Source: Glycine soja (taxonomy: Eukaryota; Streptophyta; Magnoliopsida; Fabales; Fabaceae). From it: DNA of 64,000 bases. The position numbers and the translations under genes are program-made. The stretch is taken from assembly GCF_004193775.1 (NCBI RefSeq), contig NC_041008.1:10621731-10685730 (forward strand). Reading direction: 5' to 3'. Below the pieces are notes generated by a model that was not told the origin of the DNA, did not search any database, and was given only the letters and a program-made list of their open reading frames with translations. Positions 35,154-45,583 of the stretch are shown piece after piece; position 1 is the first letter of the stretch; the number at the start of each line of letters is the position of its first letter.

Positions 35154-37270
35154 CTGAAAAATGTCAAACTCTTTCATTATAGTGATTTCTCACTGATTAA
35201 TAAAACAAATAAAAGCATGACTTTGAAACTGTATCAAACAGAACAAATGTTGAAGCACCAAGACATGGAATTTGAACCTAGGCTTCTTAAAAGTGTCTGT
35301 TAAGACACTATACAAAATGGTGCAAGGAATTAAAGGAGGGGAAATTGTACTTGTACATAATGAAGTAATAAACAAGATAATTTAAAAGCATAATAAACAC
35401 TAGAAACTTTGTAAATCTTGTCATCTATGAGCAACCTGTATAATGAAGCACACAAATAAGAGGGTCGGTTGTGCACGGAGGGAATAACACCCAACTGTTA
35501 CAACAAAGTTTAATAATAGCTTAAGATTCTAATTCTAAAGAAAGAACATTGCCATTGTTACTATGGTTGGCAAGCACACCACCATTTAATCATAATTAAT
35601 ATTGAAATTTTGTAAAGAGGGTGACATTAAAAACCACAAAACTATCACTAAGTACAAGAGTGTGTCTCAAATATCAGTTTGGAATAAATCCATTTCAAAC
35701 TAGGAAAAACGAATACATAATATGATACAATACAATACCATACAGACATGGGTTCTAGTGCTTCAAGGAGCAATAGGGTCTCCTCATCCGTCCACTTTCC
35801 ATCACTAAACCCTGGAAATTTTGCTGGCTCCATGAGTATAAAATCAAAAGAAGGCATGCCAGAGCCAAATTTTCCATTACTGAAGCAATCAGTACATAGA
35901 TCAAAATCTTCCTGTCAGACACATCATTCAACAAAGTAGGATATTAAATAATCATAACTCTAGCCTTCCCACAAAATATGAGCAATAGACAATGGTTTAA
36001 CAAATGGTTAAATAGTTGACCAAATTGTTGCTAACTGAATGACAAACAGACAGACAGGAAAATCAATCAACACAAAAAATAAACAACGGTCATTGAACCA
36101 ACAAAATTAATCAACAGATACAATGACCATCAGCAGACAATTACACTCTCTAGATGATGCATTTTTTAAGAATTTGGAAAGGTTAATGAATTTTCTAAGC
36201 GGTCAAAACAGATGAAGTATTTAAAAATTAAACTCTACATATGCTACATGCTAGAAAGATTTAATTCAATTCACAAAAATATTGCAAACTAATTTTGTTT
36301 CCTCTACTTCTTTTGGAGAGAGATTATAAAACAAAAGTTACTGAACAAAAATCCTATTAGGGCCATTTTGTTTATGATTAAAAAAGAAGTGGTTCTGATA
36401 TAAAATAATCTAGTAATTATTATTTAGAGGTTTAAAAAAAAGAATCTAGTAAATATATATGAAAACAATTGATTTTATGATAAACTATTCAAAACAGCTT
36501 TTGAATTTAATCAAATTTTAAATTATTTTCAACTTCAATTAATTTCAAAAGCTGAAACAAACACCTGAAAAAATAAAAGAAAAGCTAATTAAAAAAAATA
36601 ATCTTTACAAATAAAATTGTAACAAGCAGGCCCTTAATCCCTTGATAAAGAAGGGGCGCTACCACTTCACAGACCAATGTAAATATTCTACAACTTTTAC
36701 AAGATTATCAAGCTTGGGAAACACATCTAAGTTGTAGATTAAATCAGAACTTAAATATCTTGAAGATTAAGCCATCATAAATGTCTTCAACATATTACTA
36801 AGCTATGCAAATACATCCAAATTATAGGCAAGAACCTGCTTCTGGCAATGGTAGCGTTTGCAAGAACGGTCAACAGAACAAGAGTTGCAATGGTACTCAA
36901 CTTTTGGCCCTTCATCATGTTTCACTAACTCTTCAGCAACTGTAGTATCTGGAAACAAACTAGAGGTCATAATTGGAGTCATTAGGCCAGTCTTCTGAGC
37001 AATTGGTGAGAATTGATGACTTTCAAAGCGATACAATTTTTCAAGGAAGGAATTATTTTCTGGTACCCTGTCATCATCAATGCTAGCCACAATAGAGCCC
37101 ATAGAAAGTAACGGGTGGAAATTAATTAAACCCCAATAACCCAAAAACTCCAATTCCTCTTGCCTAGAACCTAAGTCCCCAACATTAATCTCTGACAAAT
37201 CTTTCAATTCAATATGTACATTTGGATTTGTGTGAAACCTCTTCATAATATAATTATGTATCTCCATGTA

Positions 37271-37275
37271 TGTAT
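37271..37275. repeat. target-site duplication TGTAT, left copy
   Basis: TGTAT here and at 40643-40647 bracket the gypsy element in the SWI3D exon. Confidence 0.9.
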
Positions 37276-37824
37276 TGATGAGAATCCTGAAATTGGCCAA
37301 ATACAGGCTAAAGGCCGAAGTGGAGAAGGGCGAAGGCCCAAGTGGAGAAGGATAAAGCCCCCAAGTAGAGAAGGATGAAGGCCCAAGTGGAGAAGGATGA
37401 AGGCCCAGAGACAGAGACACTATCAAGACTATTAATTGTTGTTGAAGACCTAGATTAATTTGAAGGCCCAAGTTAAATATGTTTTTTAGTTATAATTTTT
37501 ATTTATTGTAATTTTGGCCCAAACTATTTAGAAAGTCCATGTCTATTTTTATCTTTTTGTTCAGATATACTATAAGTATTGGTTTTTGTTTTGAATAAAA
37601 AAGACTTTTGGGCATTTGATAAAATTTGGTGAGAGTTTCTCTCTGAGTTCCTTGTTAAACCAATCTCAGACTTATCAAGGTAATCCTTGTGGCGTCTACC
37701 CGGACTTATCTTCCTTCACCGGAAGTGGCGTCTACCCTGACTTATCTTCCTTCACTGGGAGTGACGTCATCCAAAAACTCTACAGCCTGTATCAAGCGAT
37801 CCGCTCCTAGTCAGGATCACATCA
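37276..37824 (+). repeat. gypsy 5' LTR (549 bp)
   Basis: TGATGAGAATCCTG…GGATCACATCA. It contains two 36-bp units (37690-37725, 37726-37761) of TGGCGTCTACCCGGACTTAT… and an extra 22-bp GATGAAGGCCCAAGTGGAGA-type repeat near 37374-37401. Confidence 0.9.
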
Positions 37825-37826
37825 TC

Positions 37827-37838
37827 TGGTATCAGAGC
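37827..37838 (+). other. primer binding site (initiator Met tRNA)
   Basis: TGGTATCAGAGC lies two bases inside the 5' LTR end, the normal plant retrotransposon position. Confidence 0.9.
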
Positions 37839-38342
37839 TTCGACTCTTGATACAGGTTCTATCCTATCCTATTATTTTTCTTTGTAATTTGTCCAGGTTC
37901 GTGTTTTGTCCTTGTTCTGTTATTTGTTTTCTTGTTTGCATCTTGTTGCGTTCTTGCTTGTGTCTTTGTTTCGTTCATGTTCTTGTTCTTGTCACGTTTT
38001 TGTTCTTGTTCTTGTTTCTTGTGTCTTTCAGACTTTGTGTCAAAAAAAAATCTGTTTGAGTTTTATTTCAAGTTTAAAAAAAAAGTTGCAGAAATTTGAA
38101 AAAAAAAAAAGAAAAGAAAACAAGAAGAAAAAAAAAGAAAAGAAAGTGGGGTGCTTGATCTTTGAACACGAAATTGAGGAAGTTAGAGGCTTTTTTTTGG
38201 CAGAAAATCGTGTACCAAATTCCCTTATCTAGATTCTGCTCTGAATTATGAGCGTTTTGATATATAGTGGGGCTCAAATGGACAATCGTAACAAAAGTTA
38301 TGAGCATTTGAAGTTTACTTGTCCTATCTGTTGTCATATATG

Positions 38343-38503
38343 TTGTCCTATCTAATATCTTATCTGTTATCCTACCTAATATCTTATCTGTTATCCTTTC
38401 TAATATCTTATTTGTTATCCTACCTAATATCTTATCTATTATCCTACCTAATATCTGATCTGTTATCCTATCTAATATCTTATTTGTTATCATATCTGTT
38501 ACC
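38343..38503 (+). repeat. 24-bp tandem repeats in gypsy leader
   Basis: About six imperfect copies of ATCCTACCTAATATCTTATC plus TGTT between the primer site and gag. The repeat makes artificial open frames of SYLLSYLI type; I see no gene in it. Confidence 0.85.
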
Positions 38504-38833
38504 CAAATTAAAGCTCATCTGTTATCCAAATCCAATCTAATATATTATTATCCAAATCAAGTCCAAGTTGTCATCCCAAATCAAATCTGTTTGTGATCAT
38601 TATATTGTCTTTCCTTTTATTATATATTACCTTGTGTGTCTAATTTGATCCATCCAGGAACTTAAGAGGAAACACGAGTGGTAAAAGGCAAGAGTGAAAA
38701 CATCACACAAAAGCCTATATTGAGAACATCAAACACGAGTGAACTACCATCAAAGAGAGAAACACGTGAGTAGAGTGTGGTGAGGTTCGGAATTTTTTTT
38801 TTAAATTACTGCAAAATTCTTTGTTCCTTAATC

Positions 38834-40146
38834 ATGGCAGGAACTGGTGACAATGGTGGTGTATATCATCAACTGGACGGATTTTAGCACTTGTTACTGG
38901 ACTCGATGACTACACAAATGCAACGTTTGTTGAACCGTAATAATGAAGTTCTCTATAGGCGAATAGAACGACTAGAGCACCAAATGAATCCAAATGTTGG
39001 GAGACCTTATGGTGGCAACAGAAGGGTCAATGATGGATCGAACCGAATAGAGGGGCAAGACAGAATTGAGGGAGTAAAAGTCAATGTATCCTCTTTTAAA
39101 GGCAGGAGTGACCTAGATGCCTACGTTGACTGGGAGATGATGATTCAGCATGCATTCTCATACAATGATTATCCTGAAGAGCAGAAGGTAAAGTTAGCAG
39201 CAGCTACATTCTCAAACTATGCCCTTGTTTGGTGGAAGAAAAATCAAAGAGAGATGAAGAGAGAAGAAGGGCAGGAGATAGATACATGGACTGAGATGAG
39301 AAGGGTTATGTGAAAGAGGTATGTTCCAACTAGCTACAGTAGAACCATGCAACAGAAACTCCAGAGGTTATCCCAAGGAAGTTTGATTGTTGAGGACAAG
39401 GAGATGGAGATGGCACTAGTGAGGGTCAACATTGAAGAGGACACCAAAGCAGTGCATGATGGCTTCACCAACAAGATTTCTTTCCAGCACCATGACCAAA
39501 AAATTATTCATAAACCTTTATCCCTTAGAGAAGTGTGTGATAACCAAATCAGAAGGAGAGAAAAGAGAGAACAAGAGAGAGACAATAGTGAGGCATCACA
39601 GAGGAATAGAAAAAGAAAGAGTGATACACTTGAGAGATGGAGTGATACACAAGAGAGAGAGAGAGTGATAATTCTAATCAGTTAACTATTTATGTTTCTC
39701 ATAGTGTTCAACCCTTATTGCAGGAATTTAAAGATGTCTTTCCCAAGGAGATTCCTCATGGACTGCCACCTTCAAGAAGCATAGAACATCAAGTTGATCT
39801 CCTTCTAGAAGCTTCATTGCCTAACAAGCCAACTTACAACAGCAAGCCCCAAGAGACTCAGCATAAGGATGCACAGGTCAAAGTTGAGTATGTGAAAAGA
39901 TTGTATGACCAAGTGAAGGTGCAAATTGCAAAGAAGAATGAAAGTTATACTAAGCAAGCCAACAAGAAAAGGAAGGAAGTGGTACTTAAACCTGGTGATG
40001 ATCCTGGACATTTGAGGGCAAATGTTTTCCAAGAAGGAGGGAATGATGAGAATCCTGAAATTGGTCAAATACAGGCTAAAGGCCGAAGTGGAGAAGGGCG
40101 AAGGCCCAAGTGGAGAAGGATAAAGCCCCCAAGTAGAGAAGGATGA
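38834..40146 (+). pseudogene. gypsy gag-pol remnant
   Basis: The gag ATG at 38834 is followed by a stop at codon 18. The gag core is open from about 38888 to 39313 and ends at a TGA (after WTEMRRVM); a further gag-side frame runs 39347-39685. The pol piece from about 39716 joins the first reverse-transcriptase residues directly to an integrase tail (KKRKEVVLKPGD), which marks a large internal deletion. No catalytic site of protease, reverse transcriptase, RNase H or integrase remains. Confidence 0.8.
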
Positions 40147-40642
40147 AGGCCCAGAGGCAGAGACACTATCAAGACTATTAATTGTTGCTGAAGGCCCAGA
40201 TTAATTTGAAGGCCCAAGTTAAATATGTTTTTTAGTTATAATTTTTATTTATTGTAATTTTGGCCCAAACTATTTAGAAGGCTCATGTCTATTTTTATCT
40301 TTTTGTTCAGATACACTATAAGTATTGGTTTTTGTTTTGAATAAAAAATACTTTTGGGCATTTGATAAAATTTGGTGAGAGTTTCTCTCTGAGTTCCTTG
40401 TTGAACCAATCTCAGACTTATCAAGGTAATTCTTGTGGCGTCTACCCGGACTTATCTTCCTTCACCGGAAGTGACGTCTACCCGGACTTATCTTCCTTCA
40501 CCGGAAGTGGCGTCTACCCTGACTTATCTTCCTTCACCAGAAGTGGCGTCTACCCTGACTTATCTTCCTTCACTGGAAGTGGCGTCATCCAAAAACTCTA
40601 CAGCCTGTATCAAGCGATCCGCTCCTAGTCAAGATCACATCA
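40044..40642 (+). repeat. gypsy 3' LTR (599 bp)
   Basis: Same ends as the 5' LTR but with four 36-bp units (40436-40579) instead of two, and without the extra 22-bp repeat. The difference of +72 and -22 accounts for the whole 50-bp length gap between the LTRs. Confidence 0.9.
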
Positions 40643-40647
40643 TGTAT
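40643..40647. repeat. target-site duplication TGTAT, right copy
   Basis: Matches 37271-37275. Confidence 0.9.
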
Positions 40648-42314
40648 CATAAGTCTGATTTTCAGTTTTTCCATTAAAGAATGCTTCTCAATTGGATGGA
40701 TATTCGTCCATGAAAACCAACCTGAAATCAATTGAAGGGGCAAAATGATTAATTTAATATTATTTTTTAGACCTTCAGATAAAAATTCAAATCTACTTAC
40801 AACAATTAAATATTGAATAGTTGGAAAACCAACGACTTCAAAAATTTAACCATCTTCCGAGATTTTAGGGAGATTCAACAAGACACTAAGGTTGCAAGCA
40901 TTTGCATAATGGCATTCCTAATATATTGTTGGACAATGGAAGCATTGTACTTACAAGTTACAACTAAAATCCAAAAGCAGATGCAATTGCTACATCTTAT
41001 ATTCCCTTCTTTATGTTTTGTAGCATATTTTACTCCTAGATGATGATTTTATTTTTTTGAGAAGCTAGTAAGGATGATGATTAGTTGTGGTGTTTCTTCT
41101 TTCTAATCCTAAGAAAGTTTGGATAAAAAAATAAATAAATACAAATACTCCGTCAAGGAAGAACAAAGTTGTTTCTAGTCTTCCTTGCAATTATTCACTA
41201 ACGGAAAAAGATCAAAGGTCTATGTAGCTCGACGAAGTTATCCAAGTCAAAATCTCAATACAAAGATTCCAACATCACTAACCTTCTCGTTAAGGTATTG
41301 TTATTAAGGCGGGAAAAACAATACAAAAAAGAGAATTCACCACGAAACCTAAAAAAAAAACTACATCAAGGTGTTACATTGTCAACAATTATACCTTGAA
41401 TTTCATAGTTAAGATTTAAGAATGACCACACAAAATCCCCCACAGAGACCTTTTTCTTCAGCCAATATTACTCTAAATTAGTAGAGGGAGATGAACCATA
41501 ATTTGACAAATTGTATCACTCACCAGTTCAGACAAGTTCAACTCAATCATTCCTCCATAGAACACCAAGTAAACAAAAAGCATATAAAAGAAAACCATGT
41601 ATATTTGCACGAGTACAAAAACTACAGTTCTAGAATAAACGCAAAGTCTCACCGCAATGATTGGGAACCACATAAGCATTGGAATCATGTTATCTAACAA
41701 CTTCAAATTGAGCTTCAATCGCAGCTTCCATAGCCTCTCACTCACTCTGCTCTTTGAGTTGCTCGGCCAAGGCCACGGAATCCAGCACACATTCGGAGTG
41801 TTTCACGGCGAGCGACGCCGGACGTGGTGGTGGTAAGGATTTGATGAGCCCTAGTCAATGGACCATTGTGGAAAGGAGGAGTGTGTGGAGGCAAAGCCTT
41901 GTCGCAAGTAATGCATTTGGAAGGTGTGGACGAATAATTTGAGGCATTTAGAGCGTTGGCTTTTTACTTCAGAGCAGTGCCACGACATTGGATTTGCTCT
42001 TGGAGGCGTTGACGGAGAGGTGGCCTTGGTCCCTCTTGCGACGGCTTGGGAACACTAGAGGGGGAGTCGAAGAGTGAGAGGGGAAGTCAAAGAGTGAGAG
42101 TGTGAGAGAGTGGAGGGAGAAATGAAATATTAAAAACAGTAAAAAATACTCCAAGTAAAAATCGTCTTAGAATGATAGTCTTTTAAGATAATTTTCAAAA
42201 ATTTGTGGTAAAACTGTTGTATTTATTTACAAAAATATTACCATATTTTTTTTAAGTCGATTTTTTATCAACCGACATAAAATCAACATCTAAATAATGA
42301 TTTTTGTAATAGTG

Positions 42315-45300
42315 TACTATCAACAAGGTGTCATGATTTCTGGATCGTCAAGTACTTTAAAACTTTCCTTCATCTAGGTGAAACTTATTAATCCTCATCT
42401 CCCATGATTGAAGGCAAAGGGTCTTCAAGATAAAATTTCTAATCATGACAGATTGCATGAGTAGCATTATTGTAAAATGGTTTTCTCAGATGCTGTATCT
42501 CTCAATAATGTGTTGTATAAGTACATGAAATTGTTGCTAGCAACTCTAGCCGATACGTTAAAAAATAACAAATCTAAAATAACAACTCCTATATATTCTA
42601 TATAGCAGCTTGAATTTAAATAACAAAGTGTTTGTTAAGGCTTGTTAACAGCAGTGTGTTACAACGACAATTTGTTACGATATTAATTATAATGATAATA
42701 CTTGATTAAGACGGAAAGAGAAAGACACTTGATTAAGACGGAAAGAGAAAGACATTAGCCTGTAAACATGTACTCTCTAATTTCGGTTCGTTAACAATTC
42801 TATGAATTAAAAACTTTGATTTATTTAACAATAATGTGAAAAGTCAATTAGATAAATGTTGCTTCATCATGTTCTTGCAAGTTGGAAGAGTTTTGTTTAA
42901 TTAGCCTGTAGTACATATCTTTGATTAATTCTTCATCCATTTTCGATTCCTTTGGATGGTGTGTCCCTTCATCAAACAAATTAAAGCAGCATGCAAAGAG
43001 GATTAGATCGGATTGTGCATATATGGGTCACATCATTTAAATTCCATAAATTAAACAAGTCAAAACTATAGGTGCTCATATATATCCTCACTTTTTTGGC
43101 TTTCTCTAAATATAGATTCGTTTGTTTTGCATTAAACGTCAAACAATTCAAGGGGTTGTGATGAATATAAAGGTAGGTTAAAGCATGAATTTCTGGGGGA
43201 CCTAGTTGTATGTGCCGTTGTTGTATTTCTTCTTCAAACTCTTAATTCCTTTCGATCATTATTTTTTCTCTAAACTCTGAAATTTATTTACTTGTTGTCA
43301 TTTATTTTTCTCTAACTTCTACATGATCTTAGATTTGATTTCAATTTACATATCAAAAGCACTTTACATTTCTAATATTTTATCTTTGTTCGTATATCAA
43401 ATCGATTTATTTTCAAAGCATGTTATTTAGAGATCTTATTGTGTTTACATTTCAACTTCATTTATTAGTCAAATTTTACATGGTCTTTACTTGTTTCGAA
43501 AACATCTGTTCATGAAATACTATGTCTATTCTGAAACTATTGTCGTGGATATTAAATTATCAAAATGAATATTTTCAAATTGATATAATAATACATGATT
43601 ATGATAAAATTTTATGTGCACTCGATTGATCTCATGTTTTTTTAATTGAAAGTTATATCAACAGTTAGTTTAAATAAGAAAAACTTGCTATTGCAATTCT
43701 GTCACAATACTAAATAAAATAAATTATTTGTGATTGATAAGAATTAAGTGTAAAAATATGATAAATTACATTTCGATTATTTTAACAAATTTCCACCAAA
43801 AATAGGGACACAATTGTCTCTATTTGATAGTTATCAGGTGTTCAGGCTCGGGTTTATTTTTGTAAGCTCATCATTTACCATATTGCTGGAGGATTCATAC
43901 TTGCTGAACATGTATTTCTCTGGATTGAATTATACCAGATTGGGTGATATGATGCTCATCTTTGAGATACATTCTGCGGTTTTGTGCAATGCTTGGGAAC
44001 ATGTAAGGTGCTCTATCACAACATAAAGGTCCCGATGGTGACTTGGCTTGATACAGGTTTTATAGGCTTTTACTGTTTTCTTTCTCTTGTTGGTTTATAT
44101 CTTTCCTTTTGGTGGATCCACGATCCTTTCTGCAGAACATATTTTGGGTGGTGGGATAGGTTGTTGGTAACTGGGGTTATCTCTTATTTATATCTTCATT
44201 TTGATTTAAATAAGTTATATCCTTTTTTTCCCAACCTTGTTATTCTTGCTCTTTATGTATTTCCTTGGTACCTCTTTTATCTTAGAGATCATGAATGTCT
44301 CTTAACCCATTAAGTCAATGTTGATATGTGACTACGAGTGATTTAAAAGAATTTTACACAAAATAAATATCAAATACAGAAATTTTGGTATCTCTCGTAC
44401 AATTTTTATATAATATACATAGTTGTTTGTCGATAAAAAATAAAAACAATAAAAAAACTACTTATAAATTTCACGACTCGATTGAAAGAATTTTATCTTC
44501 ATTTTGTTCATATTTAACCGGGGGAGAACTGTGTAGACTCTATAGGGAGTAAGACAGGTGATTAGATTTCCTTCTTTTTGTTTAAGAGGTGACTTGATTT
44601 TCTAGAATGCAAGAAAAAACAATGTTAAAAGGACTTCGTAGAATTAGAAATAAGTTATTTGATTTTATCTGTTTCAATATGTAATCATATCTTAAAATAT
44701 ATTAATCTTTCTCACATTAGATTTTATTTGTTTTGAAAAATATTTTTCAGAAAATTTATGTTCAGGAACTACTTTCCAAAACAAATGTTTCTTTTTAACA
44801 TTTGGGAAAGTACTGTCCTAAACACTTGTGTTTTACAAAGTTTTTTTTTTAATGTTAAGAAAAACATATAAGACAAATAGGACCATTAAAAATTTCGTAA
44901 AAGAAAACTTGTTTAGCAGTGAAGCAATTGAAGTGAATATATATATAAACCAAATAAACAATACAATTTCATTATTTCTAAGATATCGGATTTTTTTTGT
45001 ATGAGTAAGAAAACTGCCTTTTTAGTCTTACTAAGTTATATATTTTTTAAAAGTCAGATTTATTTTTCAGCTTATACGAAAAAGTAGTTCAAGAGATTGT
45101 CTCTAATAAATCATTCACTTACAAAAAAATAAAAAACATTAACTCTTCATATATACAAATCACAATGTGACCTAGAACTGCATTTGGATAGAGATAACTT
45201 AATACTCAATCGATAAATTCTTATCATAAAATTGACTTTAAAACTTATTAGGAAAAATTAAAAATCAAAAACACCCCCAAGTACAATCACATTAAAACCT

Positions 45301-45583
45301 TTATGCACAAACCCACATATAATAATAATAATAATAATCTAACTCCACATTTCTTCAGGCATGTTGTTAGTGCGAAGGAAGCGAGGAATATGAGTGAACA
45401 CTTCCCGCCCAAGGAGGCAGCAAAAATGTCTTTCACGTTAAATTTGACAATAAGAAAAAAACAAAACTAATGAAAGATTACAAAATTGGGTTTTACAAAG
45501 ATGAAATCGAAGTAAGCTGCCCAACAACTATACCTCGACAAGTGAATAAAATGTTCGAATCCAAGTCCTCCCAGCTAAAAAAC
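42315..45583. other. intergenic, no gene recognised
   Basis: AT-rich. It includes an exact 27-bp tandem duplication (42701-42754) and two overlapping plus-strand frames at 43814-44026 and 43984-44313. The second frame encodes a very hydrophobic, aromatic-rich peptide (FYCFLSLVGLYLSFWWIHDP) that I cannot assign. Confidence 0.45.
42701..42754. repeat. exact 27-bp tandem duplication
   Basis: CTTGATTAAGACGGAAAGAG plus AAAGACA occurs twice in direct succession (42701-42727, 42728-42754) with no mismatch, so it is recent. Confidence 0.95.

Larger units (their letters stand above)
37276..40642 (+). mobile_element. internally deleted Ty3/gypsy LTR retrotransposon
   Basis: 3367 bp between two LTRs and TGTAT duplications. 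A perfect initiator-Met primer site TGGTATCAGAGC is at 37827-37838, and a purine tract AAGAAGGAGGGAA (40031-40043) precedes the 3' LTR. Gag starts at 38834 (MAGTGDNGGVYHQ) with a stop at 38885, then FKGRSDLDAYVDWEMMIQHA and ALVWWKKNQREMK. The start of reverse transcriptase (LLQEFKDVFPKEIPHGLPPS, about 39716) is fused near 39860 to the C-terminal integrase tail (RLYDQVKVQIAKKN), so most of the reverse transcriptase, RNase H and integrase core are deleted. It could move only with help from another copy. Confidence 0.92.
35744..42060 (-). pseudogene. captured SWI3D-like (SWI/SNF subunit) N-terminal fragment, split by gypsy element
   Basis: SWI3 proteins are core subunits of plant SWI/SNF chromatin remodellers. 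Minus-strand pieces in order: N-terminal exon about 42060-41653 (NHNGPLTRA-type motif, ALAEQLKEQSE, EAAIEAQFEVVR, VVPNHC; stops present), SWIRM exon 40721-40648 continuing at 37275-36836 (GWFSWTNIHPIEKH; YMEIHNYIMKRFHTNPNVH; LGYWGLINFHP), ZZ finger (VEYHCNSCSV…CKRYHCQKQ) and 35911-35744 (EDFDLCTDCFSNGKFGSGMP, then SANT start GKWTDEETLLLLEALE). The gypsy element lies inside the SWIRM exon, and removing it with one TGTAT joins the reading. A small deletion near 40680 shifts frame. The SANT remainder and C-terminal part are absent. Confidence 0.88.
34870..42314. mobile_element. probable second gene-capturing CACTA element (SWI3D + exportin-1 fragments)
   Basis: The left end CACTACTACATAAAGCATTA (34870-34889) matches the inverted right end, CACTATTACAAAAATCATTA (42314 leftward), at 17 of 20 positions. 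The right subterminal region (42140-42314) has TCGTCTTA/GTCGATTTTTT-type repeats typical of CACTA ends. Inside are minus-strand SWI3D exons followed by exportin-1 exons. A gypsy element (37276-40642) is nested in it, leaving a net length of about 4.07 kb. The 3-bp flanks do not match (TGG left, TAC right), and the left side lacks subterminal repeats, so the limits are less sure than for the element at 25750. Confidence 0.55.

Noticed and set aside
37847..38232. Cys/Phe/Leu-rich and lysine-rich open frames after the primer site
   Set aside because: Low-complexity retrotransposon leader with homopolymer runs.
38319..38540. Open frame encoding repeated SYLLSYLI, which looks like a membrane protein
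   Set aside because: It is a translation of the 24-bp tandem repeat in the gypsy leader, upstream of gag, with no support as a gene.
35744..42060. A functional SWI3D gene
   Set aside because: The SANT remainder and C-terminus are absent, frames are broken, a retrotransposon sits in an exon, and it joins exportin-1 sequence.
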